Of a stretch of DNA of 64,000 nt, positions 1-9,700 are shown piece after piece. Below the pieces are notes generated by a model, which worked only from the letters and a program-made list of their open reading frames with translations, was not told the DNA's origin and made no database searches. Position 1 is the stretch's first letter. The number at the start of each line of letters is the position of its first letter. Position numbers and translations under genes: made by a program. Location of the stretch: NCBI RefSeq assembly GCF_012926505.1, contig NZ_JABBNT010000002.1:248001-312000 (forward strand). Reading direction: 5' to 3'. This stretch comes from Pacificispira spongiicola. Its GTDB lineage: Bacteria > Pseudomonadota > Alphaproteobacteria > UBA8366 > Aestuariispiraceae.

Positions 1-60
1 GCGCAGCCCCCCGGTCGGCGGTGCGGTTAAACGCGTTTCCGTCATACTGGTGGGTCCTTG

Positions 61-1776
61 CTATATATCGGCGTAGCAGTGCGTTTCCGCCTTGCCGCCC
101 GGATGAGTCACGGCCCCTTTCACCGCCGGGCCGACGGTCTGGGCGTACCGCCACAGCGCGCCGGATTGGAAATTGGTTTCCCGTGGGGTCCAATCCTTGC
201 GCCGTTCCGACAAGTCGTCTTCGGACAAATCGACCTCAATCGTCCCGGCGACGGCGTCCAGCGTGATCATATCCCCGTCCTTCAACAGCCCAATCGGGCC
301 GCCGACCGCCGCTTCGGGCCCGACATGACCGACGCAGAATCCTCGGGTCGCGCCGGAAAACCGGCCATCGGTAATCAGGGCGACCTTGTCGCCCATCCCT
401 TGGCCGTAAATCGCCGCCGTGGTCGCCAGCATTTCGCGCATGCCGGGACCGCCCTTCGGCCCTTCGTAACGGATCACCAGCACCTCGCCTTCCTTATAGG
501 CGCGGGCTTCCACGGCCTTATAGGCGTCTTCCTCACAATCGAAGACCCGAGCCGGGCCGGTGAATTTCTGGTTCTGCATCCCGGCGACCTTCACGATCGC
601 CCCTTCCGGCGCCAGATTGCCGCGCAGACCGACGACACCGCCCGTCGGCGTGATCGGGTTCGATGTCGGGCGCACGATGTCCTGGTCCAACGGGAAATGC
701 ACATCGGCCAGGTTTTCCGCGATGGTCTTACCGGTCACGGTCAGGCAGTCCCCGTGCAGATACCCGCCGTCCAACAAAGCCTTCATGACGATTTCCACGC
801 CGCCGATTTCGTATAGGTCTTTCGCGACATACCGCCCGCCCGGCTTCAAATCCGCGATATAGGGCGTGGATCGGAAGATTTCGGTAACATCGTTCAAATC
901 GAAATCGATCCCGCATTCATGGGCGATTGCCGGAAGATGCAGCCCGCCATTGGTCGATCCGCCGGTCGCGGCCACGACGCGCGCGGCGTTTTCCAATGAT
1001 TTCCGGGTGACGATATCGCGCGGTCGGATGCGCTTTTCCAAAAGGGTCATCACCGCGCGGCCCGACGCTTCGCAGAACGCATCGCGGCTTTCATAGGGTG
1101 CAGGCGCCCCGGCCGATCCCGGTAGGGCAAGGCCGATCGCTTCCGACACGCAGGCCATGGTATTCGCGGTAAACTGGCCCCCGCAGGACCCGGCGGACGG
1201 ACAGGCGGCGCATTCGATGCCGTGCAGTTCTTCCGCGTCGATCTGACCGCTGGAAAATTTACCAACGGCCTCGAACACGTCTTGCACGGTCAGGTCCCGG
1301 CCCTTGAACCGGCCCGGCAGGATCGATCCGCCATAGATAAAGACCGACGGCACATTCAACCGCACCATGGACATCATCATCCCCGGCAGCGACTTGTCGC
1401 ACCCGGCCAGCCCGACCAAGGCGTCGTAACAATGCCCGCGCATGGTCAATTCCACGGAATCGGCAATCAGGTCGCGACTGGGCAGAGAGGAATACATCCC
1501 CGCATGCCCCATGGCGATACCATCCGTCACGGTGATCGTGGCGAATTCGCGCGGCGTGCCCGCTGCGGCCTTAACGCCCTTCTTCACCGCCTGCGCCTGA
1601 CGCATCAGGGCGATGTTACACGGCGCAGCCTCGTTCCAACAGGTCGCGACGCCGACGAAAGGCTGCGCGATTTCATCTTCCGTCATGCCCATCGCATAAT
1701 AGTATGACCGGTGCGGTGCACTGGACGGTCCTACGGATACATGGCGGCTGGGCAGTTTCGTTTTATCGCAGGACAT
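61..1776 (-). CDS. ilvD: Dihydroxy-acid dehydratase
   Basis: Dehydrates 2,3-dihydroxy-isovalerate and -methylvalerate to the 2-keto acids in valine and isoleucine synthesis (cytoplasm). The 571-residue length fits the shorter IlvD branch. The three Fe-S cluster cysteines typical of the family are visible in TCWNEAAPCN (near residue 53), GCDKSLPG (near 125) and SAGSCGGQFTANTMA (near 200). The C-terminal half keeps TDGRFSGATRGFCVGH, the usual substrate/Mg-binding segment. The start is an ATG followed by MSCDKTKLPSR. The gene is divergent from glnB across about 360 bp. The stop lies 60 bp from the window edge, so the downstream partner is not visible. The family assignment is close to certain. 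EDD of the Entner-Doudoroff pathway is related, but the length and the TCWNEAAPCN form favour IlvD. Confidence 0.96.
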   Translation of the reverse strand: MSCDKTKLPSRHVSVGPSSAPHRSYYYAMGMTEDEIAQPFVGVATCWNEAAPCNIALMRQAQAVKKGVKAAAGTPREFATITVTDGIAMGHAGMYSSLPSRDLIADSVELTMRGHCYDALVGLAGCDKSLPGMMMSMVRLNVPSVFIYGGSILPGRFKGRDLTVQDVFEAVGKFSSGQIDAEELHGIECAACPSAGSCGGQFTANTMACVSEAIGLALPGSAGAPAPYESRDAFCEASGRAVMTLLEKRIRPRDIVTRKSLENAARVVAATGGSTNGGLHLPAIAHECGIDFDLNDVTEIFRSTPYIADLKPGGRYVAKDLYEIGGVEIVMKALLDGGYLHGDCLTVTGKTIAENLADVHFPLDQDIVRPTSNPITPTGGVVGLRGNLAPEGAIVKVAGMQNQKFTGPARVFDCEEDAYKAVEARAYKEGEVLVIRYEGPKGGPGMREMLATTAAIYGQGMGDKVALITDGRFSGATRGFCVGHVGPEAAVGGPIGLLKDGDMITLDAVAGTIEVDLSEDDLSERRKDWTPRETNFQSGALWRYAQTVGPAVKGAVTHPGGKAETHCYADI

Positions 1777-2474
<698 letters not shown>

Positions 2475-2539
2475 GTCCACCGGCGCCCCTCCCGGGGGGC
2501 CGCCTCACGCCCTGACTATCGATTTAAAAGGAAATCACC

Positions 2540-3952
2540 ATGTCGGACGCAATCAAAAAAGTAATGGAAATGATTAAGGAAAACGACGTTCAGTATGTCG
2601 ATTTCCGCTTCACCGACCCGCGCGGCAAATGGCAGCACACGGCGCAGCATGTCTGCACGATCGACGAAGACGTCTTCAAGGACGGTATCATGTTCGACGG
2701 TTCGTCCATCGCCGGTTGGAAGGCGATCAACGAATCCGACATGATCCTGATGCCGGACGCCGAAAGCGCCTGCATGGACCCCTTCACGGTTCAGCCGCAG
2801 ATGATTGTCTTCTGCGACATTCTGGAACCGTCGACCGGTCAGCCGTATGATCGCGACCCGCGCTCGACCGCCAAAAAAGGCTTGGCCTACATGGAAAGCC
2901 TGGGCATCGGCGACACGGCCTATTTCGGCCCGGAAGCCGAATTCTTCGTCTTTGACGACGTTCGCTATTCCACCGAAATGAACAACATGTCGTACAAGCT
3001 GGACTCCACGGAAGGCCCGTACAACAACTACTCCGACTTCGAAGGCGGCAACCCGGGCCACCGTCCGGGCGTCAAGGGCGGCTACTTCCCGGTTCCGCCG
3101 GTCGATAGCGAAACCGACCTGCGTGCCGAAATGGTCACGACCATGATCGGCATGGGCCTGCAGATGGAAAAGCATCACCACGAAGTGGCGCCGTCCCAGC
3201 ACGAACTGGGCATGCGTTTCAACACGCTGGTGAAAACCGCCGACAGCATGCAGATTTACAAATACGTCGTGCACATGGTCGCCCATCAGTATGGCAAGAC
3301 CGCGACCTTCATGCCGAAGCCGATCGTCGGCGACAACGGTTCGGGCATGCACACGCACCAGTCGATCTGGAAAGACGGCAAGAACATGTTCGCCGGCACG
3401 GGTTATGCGGATCTGTCCGAATCCTGCCTGTACTATATCGGCGGCATCATTAAACACGCGAAGGCCCTGAACGCCTTCACGAACCCGTCGACCAACAGCT
3501 ACAAGCGTCTGATCCCGGGCTTTGAAGCGCCGGTGCTGCTGGCCTACTCCGCCCGCAACCGGTCGGCCTCGATCCGTATTCCGTACGACTCGAACCCGAA
3601 AGGTAAGCGTCTGGAAGCCCGCTTCCCGGATGCCATGGCGAACCCGTACCTGGCCTACACCGCCATGCTGATGGCCGGCCTGGACGGTATCCAGAACAAG
3701 ATCCACCCGGGCGACCCGATGGACAAGGATCTGTACGACCTGCCGCCGGAAGAGCTGGAAGGCATCCCGACGGTTTGCGGTTCGCTGCGTGAAGCGCTGG
3801 AAAGCCTGGACGCCGATCGCGCCTTCCTGAAGAAGGGCGACGTCTTCACCGACGATCAGATCGACGCCTATCTCGAACTGAAGTGGGAAGAGGTCTACCG
3901 CCTCGAGCACACGACCCACCCGGTCGAGTTCGACATGTACTACTCCTCGTAA
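2540..3952 (+). CDS. glnA: Glutamine synthetase type I
   Basis: ATP-dependent condensation of glutamate and ammonia to glutamine; dodecameric GSI in the cytoplasm. At 470 residues it has the GSI-beta length. Visible motifs include [10 protein letters not shown] (the N-terminal latch), the metal-ligand segment [12 protein letters not shown], the loop around [14 protein letters not shown], the ATP-binding segment [17 protein letters not shown], and [10 protein letters not shown] with Tyr399 as the adenylylation site (Tyr397 in E. coli). It should therefore be regulated by GlnE/PII as well as transcriptionally. The start ATG has AAAAGGAAATCACC in front. It is second in the operon with glnB and is followed by a strong intrinsic terminator. 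Confidence 0.98.
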   Translation: MSDAIKKVMEMIKENDVQYVDFRFTDPRGKWQHTAQHVCTIDEDVFKDGIMFDGSSIAGWKAINESDMILMPDAESACMDPFTVQPQMIVFCDILEPSTGQPYDRDPRSTAKKGLAYMESLGIGDTAYFGPEAEFFVFDDVRYSTEMNNMSYKLDSTEGPYNNYSDFEGGNPGHRPGVKGGYFPVPPVDSETDLRAEMVTTMIGMGLQMEKHHHEVAPSQHELGMRFNTLVKTADSMQIYKYVVHMVAHQYGKTATFMPKPIVGDNGSGMHTHQSIWKDGKNMFAGTGYADLSESCLYYIGGIIKHAKALNAFTNPSTNSYKRLIPGFEAPVLLAYSARNRSASIRIPYDSNPKGKRLEARFPDAMANPYLAYTAMLMAGLDGIQNKIHPGDPMDKDLYDLPPEELEGIPTVCGSLREALESLDADRAFLKKGDVFTDDQIDAYLELKWEEVYRLEHTTHPVEFDMYYSS

Positions 3953-3978
3953 TCCACGATTACGCGGACGTCATGATG

Positions 3979-4017
3979 CGGCCCCGTCTCGAAAGAGGCG
4001 GGGCCGTTTCTTTTTTG
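3979..4017 (+). terminator. Intrinsic terminator of glnB-glnA
   Basis: A 12-bp GC-rich stem (3979-3990 with 3995-4006, one G-T wobble) is closed by a GAAA tetraloop and followed by TTTCTTTTTT. It lies 26 bp after the glnA stop and also separates the operon from the convergent tetR gene. Confidence 0.93.
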
Positions 4018-4033
4018 TCGGTCGGTGAGAGGA

Positions 4034-4627
4034 CTAGGTCCAGCGGGCAAGCAGCGTTTTGCGCGCGATGGACAGGATTTCGGCGATGTATCGCTTTTGC
4101 GGCCAGCCGCAGTCAATGCGCAGATGTTCCCAGGTCCGAACGGACAGCAAGGTCCACAGCATATCGACCGCTTCCTTTTCCGTCAGGCTCGGCGTCAGGG
4201 TTCCGTCGCGTTTCAAGTCGCGGATCGCGGACTCACAGCCTTCCCGCAAGGCACGCATCCGGTCCGCCCAGGCTGTTGCAGCCTCCGGGTCGGTATCCTT
4301 CATGGCCAGGATGGCCTGAACGACACCATAGATTTCCGGGATGTAATTCCCCCACGCCTCGACAAAGGCGTTGATCCGTTCGCGTCCGTTCCGTGCCGTG
4401 CGGCTGGGCAACAAGCGTGCCTCAATATTCTTTGTCCGGTCGATGTGCCGGGTCGTTTCGGTCAGCAGTTCAGCGCGGCTGGGAAAATGTAGATAGACCG
4501 CCTGGCGGCTGATCCCGGCGGCCTTCGCAATGTCGCTCATCCGGACACCGTTACCTTTTCCTTCCTCCAGGAGCTTCCAGGCGGCGTCGAGAATCTTGCT
4601 GCGCGTATCGATTCCATCACTTGACAT
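4034..4627 (-). CDS. TetR-family transcriptional regulator
   Basis: The 197-residue protein has an N-terminal TetR HTH (residues about 8-55: KILDAAWKLLEEG, then MSDIAKAAGISRQAVYLHFP) and a helical ligand-binding domain of unknown specificity. It is divergent from a flavodoxin-fold oxidoreductase and a DUF1772 membrane protein. The start codon lies inside the first of two TTGAC-N5-GTCAA palindromes, so autorepression with control of the neighbours is likely. The effector is unknown; by analogy with similar TetR/oxidoreductase pairs it may be a quinone or electrophile (inference). Confidence 0.9.
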   Translation of the reverse strand: MSSDGIDTRSKILDAAWKLLEEGKGNGVRMSDIAKAAGISRQAVYLHFPSRAELLTETTRHIDRTKNIEARLLPSRTARNGRERINAFVEAWGNYIPEIYGVVQAILAMKDTDPEAATAWADRMRALREGCESAIRDLKRDGTLTPSLTEKEAVDMLWTLLSVRTWEHLRIDCGWPQKRYIAEILSIARKTLLARWT

Positions 4628-4661
4628 GGCGTCAATATACAGTTAGTTGACGTCATGTCAA
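4621..4661. promoter_or_regulatory. Double palindromic operator, probably for the TetR regulator
   Basis: Two 15-bp palindromes with identical arms, TTGAC-N5-GTCAA, lie at 4621-4635 and 4647-4661, with centres 26 bp apart. The first overlaps the tetR start codon; the second ends 30 bp before the oxidoreductase start. The size and symmetry suit TetR-family dimers, and the position between the two divergent genes suits shared repression. Binding is inferred from symmetry and context only. Confidence 0.7.
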
Positions 4662-4691
4662 TTTACACCGTGTCAAGCAAAGGAAACGACG

Positions 4692-5276
4692 ATGAGCCGG
4701 AAGATATTCATTTGGGTAGCCCATCCCGCCGCCCAATCGCTTTGCGGCGCCTTGGCCGATTCCTATCAATCGGCCGCACACGCGGCAGGTGCGGATATCC
4801 GGCGGCAAGACCTGTCCGACATGGTATTCGACGCCCGATTCGAAGGTTATGGCCGCGACACGCCTGCCCTGGAACCCGACCTGAAAACGTGGCGGGAAAA
4901 CATCGGTTGGGCCGATCACATCCTGATCGTTCACCCTTACTGGTGGGGCGCCATGCCTGCGATGGCAAAGGCCGTGTTGGACCGCGCGCTGACACCCGGC
5001 TTCGGCTTCCGATATCCGAACGACACATTGAAATGGACGAAACTGCTGACCGGGCGGACCGCCGACGTGATTATCACCTCCGACACGCCACCGCTTTGGG
5101 ACACGCTGATTTACGGCCGTCCCGGCCGGCGCGTCATCAAGAACCAAGTGCTGGACTTCTGCGGGATCAAGGCCCGTTCCGTCGTCCAGTTCGGCTCCGT
5201 CAAAATGGCCGGTTCCGCGAAGATTTCACGCTGGATCGAAAAGGCCGGCCGCCTCGGCGCCCGCGCCGCCGCCTAA
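4692..5276 (+). CDS. NAD(P)H quinone oxidoreductase-like flavoprotein (flavodoxin_2 fold)
   Basis: A 194-residue cytoplasmic protein of the NQO1/MdaB/KefF group that reduces quinones or similar electrophiles with NAD(P)H and FMN/FAD. Supporting segments are KIFIWVAHPAAQSLCGALAD (first strand and phosphate loop) and HILIVHPYWWGAMPAMAKAV, the usual flavin-contacting region. The ATG at 4692 is chosen because AAAGGAAACGACG precedes it; an upstream in-frame ATG at 4647 lies inside the operator. It is divergent from tetR and 25 bp from the DUF1772 gene, so it is probably induced when TetR is released. The substrate is unknown. Confidence 0.87.
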   Translation: MSRKIFIWVAHPAAQSLCGALADSYQSAAHAAGADIRRQDLSDMVFDARFEGYGRDTPALEPDLKTWRENIGWADHILIVHPYWWGAMPAMAKAVLDRALTPGFGFRYPNDTLKWTKLLTGRTADVIITSDTPPLWDTLIYGRPGRRVIKNQVLDFCGIKARSVVQFGSVKMAGSAKISRWIEKAGRLGARAAA

Positions 5277-5301
5277 CCTCTATCTCGGAAGGAACTCACT
5301 C

Positions 5302-5796
5302 ATGTCGATCGATTGGACGGTCTATGCCCTTCTCGCCGCTGGTCTGGCCTCTGCGCTGGTCGCCGGTGTCTTTCAGTCTTTCTCCGACTTCATCATGCGC
5401 TCCCTTTCGGCGGCCCGCCCAATCAGCGGGATCGACGCGATGCAAATGATCAATCGGAAAGTCTATCGCTCCCTCTTTCTGGTCCTGCTGTTGGGATTGG
5501 TCCCCGCACTACCCGTATTGGCCTGGGCCATAAGCGCGGACCTGTCCACAGCCGCCATGACATGGACGATCGCGGGAAGCACGGTCTATGGGGTCTTCGT
5601 CTTCCTGATCACGCTTGCCGGAAACGTCCCGATGAACAAACGCCTGGACCGGCTGCCGACGGACAGCGCGGAGGCCGCCGCTTATTGGACCGTCTATCGG
5701 CGTGTCTGGACACGGTGGAACCATGTCCGAACCGTCGGGTCGGCGATCACCGCAGTCTGCCTTACCGTCGCCGCGACGATACAGGCCGCAGCCTAA
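5302..5796 (+). CDS. DUF1772 family integral membrane protein
   Basis: A 164-residue protein with four predicted membrane helices (about residues 7-25, 55-75, 83-105 and 140-160). The segment LAGNVPMNKRLDRLP followed by W-T-x-W-N-H-V-R-T matches the DUF1772 (anthrone oxygenase-like) pattern. The function in bacteria is unknown. It has a good AAGGAA ribosome binding site and is the second gene of the TetR-controlled unit, so it probably shares the stress or detoxification role of its partner. It ends 4 bp from the convergent YdjM-type gene. Confidence 0.83.
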   Translation: MSIDWTVYALLAAGLASALVAGVFQSFSDFIMRSLSAARPISGIDAMQMINRKVYRSLFLVLLLGLVPALPVLAWAISADLSTAAMTWTIAGSTVYGVFVFLITLAGNVPMNKRLDRLPTDSAEAAAYWTVYRRVWTRWNHVRTVGSAITAVCLTVAATIQAAA

Positions 5797-5800
5797 CCGG

Positions 5801-6895
5801 TCAGCATTTGGTCGAACCGACCCGCGCGGAGAGGGCGGCGAAATCAGTGCCCAAGGCATCTTCTTCCGCCGTGCGCGGCACTGCAATTCCTCGGATACCA
5901 GACAGCAACCAATCCAAATCGCCCGAGGCGTTCCGCTGAGACGCGACCCGGATCGGCGGCGCGGTTTCCACCAAGCCGCCATCGACATGGCGCGCCACAT
6001 CGAAGCGGAAAACATAATTCGGCGTCAGCCCCATGCGTAAATCGGCAATGGCAACGTCGCCGTTTTCAATTTCCTCGATACGGTAGAAGCCTTTCGCGAA
6101 GTCGGCGAGCCGTCGAAAATCCGGAATCGCATCCAGGCATGCGCCTTCCGCCGGTGTCCGCGCATGGACATAGACACGCGTTGCATCCTGCCCGGCAAAG
6201 AGCGGCACATAGATATTCGCGTACCGGTCATCCGCCAGCACGATCACCTTCCAGAATAAGGTGTTGAACGGCGTCGGAATGCTCAACGCCTCTCCCGCAC
6301 CCAAGGTCCTGCCCAGCGCGGTTTCCGCCTTGGCCAGCGCCCATTGCTGGGCTCCGAGGGTCCAGGCCAGATAGCCGCTGGACAGGACCAATCCGACGGA
6401 CAGTGCCTTGCGGATCCCCCCGTTCCATTGCCGCAGGCACAGAGCCCAGATCGTCGCGACCAAAAGCGGCAGGGTGTAGAGCGGATCGATGATGAAGACA
6501 GACCCGATGCCGACCGGATAATCCGTTATCGGCCAAAAAAGCTGCGTGCCGTAGATGGTGAAGGCGTCCAGCAGGGCATGGGTCGTAAAACACAAAAAAG
6601 CCGCCGCATAGACCGGCACACGGTTTTCGGAAGCATTGTCCCGAAAATACTTGAAGAGACGCAGGATTGCCTCCCCGAAGATCGGGGTCGCCAGGGCATG
6701 CATGACCAGGGAATGCGTCGCGCTGCGATGCAGAACGAAACTGTCGACCGGGTCGTCGAAGGGATAGAACACGTCCATATCGGGCATGGAGCCCAGAACA
6801 CCGCCCAGAACCGCCGCCTTGCGCGGCCCCAAACACCGCCCCAGAACCGACGTGCCGACGCAGGCACCCAATACGAACTGTGTCGCGGAATCCAT
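5801..6895 (-). CDS. YdjM-type membrane-bound metal-dependent hydrolase family protein
   Basis: 364 residues. The N-terminal half matches the YdjM/DUF457 family: GSMPDMDVFYPFDD (acidic metal-ligand-like motif), HRSATHSLVMHAL and THALLDAFTIYG supply the conserved His/Asp residues between membrane helices. The C-terminal 150 residues are a soluble domain of no recognised type. Catalytic activity is a family annotation and has not been firmly proven. The start follows GGAG at a suitable distance. The gene stands alone, convergent with the DUF1772 gene and downstream of an AT-rich orphan on the same strand. Confidence 0.8.
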   Translation of the reverse strand: MDSATQFVLGACVGTSVLGRCLGPRKAAVLGGVLGSMPDMDVFYPFDDPVDSFVLHRSATHSLVMHALATPIFGEAILRLFKYFRDNASENRVPVYAAAFLCFTTHALLDAFTIYGTQLFWPITDYPVGIGSVFIIDPLYTLPLLVATIWALCLRQWNGGIRKALSVGLVLSSGYLAWTLGAQQWALAKAETALGRTLGAGEALSIPTPFNTLFWKVIVLADDRYANIYVPLFAGQDATRVYVHARTPAEGACLDAIPDFRRLADFAKGFYRIEEIENGDVAIADLRMGLTPNYVFRFDVARHVDGGLVETAPPIRVASQRNASGDLDWLLSGIRGIAVPRTAEEDALGTDFAALSARVGSTKC

Positions 6896-6922
6896 GGTAC
6901 TTCTGACTCCGGCAAATTACTT

Positions 6923-7033
6923 GTGGCAATGTGGAAATACGACGTCAGAGATTGCCACCGATTACCGTATCATCAACCCTATAAAAGAATCACTCTCTTA
7001 AAAGCGATCAATTGTGTGGAATCTTCGATCGCT
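6923..7033. repeat. Two inverted repeats in the AT-rich spacer
   Basis: GTGGCAAT (6923-6930) pairs with ATTGCCAC (6951-6958), and AGCGATC (7003-7009) pairs with GATCGCT (7027-7033). They lie between the orphan coiled-coil gene and the YdjM-type gene, both on the minus strand. They could be a processing or termination structure of the first or an operator of the second. There is no U-tract good enough to call a terminator. Confidence 0.4.
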
Positions 7034-7059
7034 GAGAATATATTATTCCTGGACGGCAG

Positions 7060-8079
7060 TTAAATATCCGATACTGAAAACGTACAACTATTTCCAGTCA
7101 ATGAAAATAATGTGAATCTTTTTTCTTTATAAAAGAACGAAAATCCAACACTATGACGAGTCGAATAAGACGTTAAATTATCCCCTGTAAAGTAATCCAC
7201 TGCATCAAAATAACAATATCCAGAGTAAAAGCTTATATCTGTTACGCTAATCTGAACAATATTATCACCAATATCGAAATAGGCAATTTTCTGATTAGGT
7301 ATTACTATTTTTGTATACCCAACAATTTCAAAGGCTCCTAGTTGTTCGGAGATTCTTTCAATTTTATCGGAATCCGAACCTTTTCTGAAAACATTTTCTT
7401 TTAGATAATTATTTTCCGACTCAACTTCCAAGACCTGTTTTTGAGCTGCCTCTAACTCTTCTCTCATTACAATAACTTTGTTCTCTAAATTTGATATCAC
7501 TCCATCCTTTTCACGTATTTTGAGCTGCAGCGCCTCTACCTCTCCTCGCGAAGCTTTGCTTTGGAGCAATGCCGCGTTCAGTTCATGCTGAAGTTCCTTC
7601 AACTCATCATTTGAATGCGTACTGTTTCTTAGTTCGTTAACTTCGGCAGCGTGTTTCGCGACCAGGGCATCGTAAGCCTGTTTCTTTTCGTTTAAGGAAG
7701 CTTCGGCTTGGCTTAGTCGCACTGCCGCTTCTTCGAGCCTATTTTTATTGAGCTGAAGTTCTGAGACCAGTAGCTCGTTCCGATCCGAAAACTCGTCAAC
7801 CTCGAACCGAAGCGATTCAATTTTCTGATTTAAATCGGCCGTTAGCGCATCAAATTGCAGCGCGCGCTCAACCCGTAGATCAAGCGATATTGGGCTGATA
7901 ATCCAAGGGAAAATACGATCATGCGGCATTACGACGGTCAGCATAAAGCCTCCGAGCACCGTCATGCCCGTCAAAAAAGCACCAAAAACCCTAACTGCAA
8001 TCCAGAAATCTGAGCTCCTACGCCTTTCCACATCACCCTCTCGGCCAAGGATATAGGATACGCCGGGCCGTGCCCCCAT
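7060..8079 (-). CDS. Orphan membrane-anchored coiled-coil protein, AT-rich gene
   Basis: 339 residues, no family recognised. The order of parts is a short basic N-terminus, one membrane helix at about residues 28-50 (VFGAFLTGMTVLGGFMLTVV), a long coiled coil at about 70-240 (Glu/Leu/Lys/Gln heptads, e.g. LEEAAVRLSQAEASLNEKK) and an aromatic, Ser/Thr-rich C-terminal domain of about 90 residues likely to be beta-structured. Topology is probably type II, with the coil in the periplasm. The DNA is strikingly AT-rich compared with every neighbour and uses codons such as AAA, ATT and TTA that the rest avoids, which points to recent acquisition. No mobile element borders it. The start is not firmly fixed; a later in-frame start would shorten only the basic N-terminus. 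Confidence 0.72.
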   Translation of the reverse strand: MGARPGVSYILGREGDVERRRSSDFWIAVRVFGAFLTGMTVLGGFMLTVVMPHDRIFPWIISPISLDLRVERALQFDALTADLNQKIESLRFEVDEFSDRNELLVSELQLNKNRLEEAAVRLSQAEASLNEKKQAYDALVAKHAAEVNELRNSTHSNDELKELQHELNAALLQSKASRGEVEALQLKIREKDGVISNLENKVIVMREELEAAQKQVLEVESENNYLKENVFRKGSDSDKIERISEQLGAFEIVGYTKIVIPNQKIAYFDIGDNIVQISVTDISFYSGYCYFDAVDYFTGDNLTSYSTRHSVGFSFFYKEKRFTLFSLTGNSCTFSVSDI

Positions 8080-8133
8080 TCGTTTTAGTTGAATTTATTT
8101 GGAGTTATCAACAATTTCCTGGGTGAGCCCTGA

Positions 8134-9096
8134 TTATTTTACGTCGTATTCGCCGGTTTCTTCCGATGCAATAAAGGTCGACGGATCGGCGTTTCCGCCG
8201 CACAGCAATACGCCGACCTTTTCGCCCGGTTCCGGCACGTAGGCACCACTGATCAGGGCCGCCATCGCCGTGGCGCCGCCCGGTTCCAATATTTGTCGCA
8301 ATTCTTTCCAGGCAAGCCGCTGCGTTTCCAAAATCGCCTCGTCGCCGACCAGGATCGACCGATCCACATAGGCCCGCGCGGCGGCGAACCCGCGATCCCC
8401 GATTCGACGGGCCCCCAGGGAATCCGCGGTTCGGCCTGAGATAGCGACATCGACCGGCTGGCCAGCCGCCAGGGCGCGGTTCAAGGACGGCGTCCCCTCA
8501 CCTTCCACCGCGACGATCCGGGTACGCCCGCGATACCAGGACGAGATCCCACCGATCAGACCGCCGCCGCCCACCGCAACCAGAATAGTGTCCAAGTCCG
8601 GGGCCTGATCGTCCCATTCCAGGCCGACCGTCCCTTGCCCGGCCAGAACGACGTCCTGGTCGTAGGCATGGATCATCAGTGCGCCGGTTTCCGCCTGACG
8701 CGCCTGACATGCGGCCAGCGCTTCGGCGAATTCGCGTCCGACGACCTGAACGTCCGTGCCGTAGTCTCGAAGGCGGGCCAGCTTTGCCGGGGAGACGATT
8801 TCCGGCACGAAGATTTCCGCGCGATGGCCCAACGCCCGTGCCGCATAGGCGACCGCCGCGCCATGGTTGCCGCCGGACGCCGCGATGACGCCGCTGTCCG
8901 ACAGGCCCTGAGACAGCATCGCGTTGAACGCCCCGCGCGCCTTGAAGGAGGCGGAGTGCTGAAGATGCTCCAGCTTCAGGCACAGCGTCCCCGGAACCCC
9001 GAATTCGCCTTCATTGAGCCACAGTATCGGCGTTCGCCGGATGTAGGAACCAATCCTGGCGGCAGCCTGCCGGATATCGTTCGCATCAGGAATCAT
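8134..9096 (-). CDS. Threonine/serine dehydratase-like PLP enzyme
   Basis: 320-residue fold-type II PLP enzyme. The Schiff-base lysine lies in ASFKARGAFNAM (near residue 52), the phosphate-binding glycine loop is VAVGGGGLIGG and ASGGNHGAAVAYAA is the Asn loop. There is no C-terminal ACT domain, so it resembles the catabolic or short threonine dehydratase, serine dehydratase/racemase and ectoine-utilisation (EutB-like) branches rather than IlvA. The exact substrate cannot be decided. The start follows GAGGT at a short spacing. It is a single gene divergent from a PAS_5 protein. Confidence 0.87.
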   Translation of the reverse strand: MIPDANDIRQAAARIGSYIRRTPILWLNEGEFGVPGTLCLKLEHLQHSASFKARGAFNAMLSQGLSDSGVIAASGGNHGAAVAYAARALGHRAEIFVPEIVSPAKLARLRDYGTDVQVVGREFAEALAACQARQAETGALMIHAYDQDVVLAGQGTVGLEWDDQAPDLDTILVAVGGGGLIGGISSWYRGRTRIVAVEGEGTPSLNRALAAGQPVDVAISGRTADSLGARRIGDRGFAAARAYVDRSILVGDEAILETQRLAWKELRQILEPGGATAMAALISGAYVPEPGEKVGVLLCGGNADPSTFIASEETGEYDVK

Positions 9097-9206
9097 GGGG
9101 ACCTCGCCGATAGGGGAAACGTCGGTCGAAGCGGCATGGCCCGACCCGGAGAAAGTTGAATCCGTTCACCGATTGTTAATGTTGAATACCTTAAAGGATG
9201 GGTCAA

Positions 9207-9698
9207 ATGACAAACGCTTCCAGTCTTTCGACCTACAAGGTCGACCCACTTTTGAAACGACTCGATGCCCCTGAACATATTCAGGCCAAGGCACTCTATG
9301 ACTATTGGTGCAGCAAATCCCAGGACGGCAAACCGCCGAAGCGCACGGATATCCATCTGGACGAATTGGCCGCACTGCGATGCGCGGACCGCTGCTTCAT
9401 CATCGAACCGTCCGGCGACGGCGATTGGCAGTATCGACTTCTCGGCACCACGATCGCGCGGTACTACGACCGCGACGTCACGGGCATTCCCTTCAGCCAG
9501 CATATGCCGGAACATCTGGCGGCATCCGCCAACCGCTTTTCCAACGAGGTCGCGGAAACGTTGAAGCCCCTGTTTCTGTTGATCGACTACAAACGGCACG
9601 ACTATTCCGGCATTATCGAAACCATGTCCCTGCCCATCATGGCGCGGGACGGAAAAACGGTCTGGCTGTTCGGCGGCTCCTTCTTCAAATCCGCCTGA
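9207..9698 (+). CDS. PAS_5 domain protein, copy 1
   Basis: 163-residue single-domain protein of the alphaproteobacterial PAS_5 family, with no output domain. Conserved points are W-x-S-K (residue about 37), LRCADRCFIIEP, a DWQYRLLGTTIARYYDRDVTG core and the C-terminal ETMSLPIMARDGKTVWLFGG. The second ATG at 9207 is preferred because AAAGGA lies about 9 nt ahead, while the first ATG (9198) abuts it. A close paralogue lies at 11403. PAS_5 proteins are often called stress- or envelope-related, but function is unproven; they may bind a small ligand or partner. Confidence 0.85.
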   Translation: MTNASSLSTYKVDPLLKRLDAPEHIQAKALYDYWCSKSQDGKPPKRTDIHLDELAALRCADRCFIIEPSGDGDWQYRLLGTTIARYYDRDVTGIPFSQHMPEHLAASANRFSNEVAETLKPLFLLIDYKRHDYSGIIETMSLPIMARDGKTVWLFGGSFFKSA

Positions 9699-9700
9699 TT

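Noticed and set aside
2516-3919. A 467-codon open frame antisense to glnA.
   Set aside because: It mirrors glnA, whose protein is unmistakable; high GC and codon bias keep the opposite frame open. Its translation has no domain and no sensible start signal.
6923-7033. Small inverted repeats as target-site or island boundaries of the AT-rich orphan.
   Set aside because: They are inverted and short, both on one side of the gene, with no matching copies on the other side.
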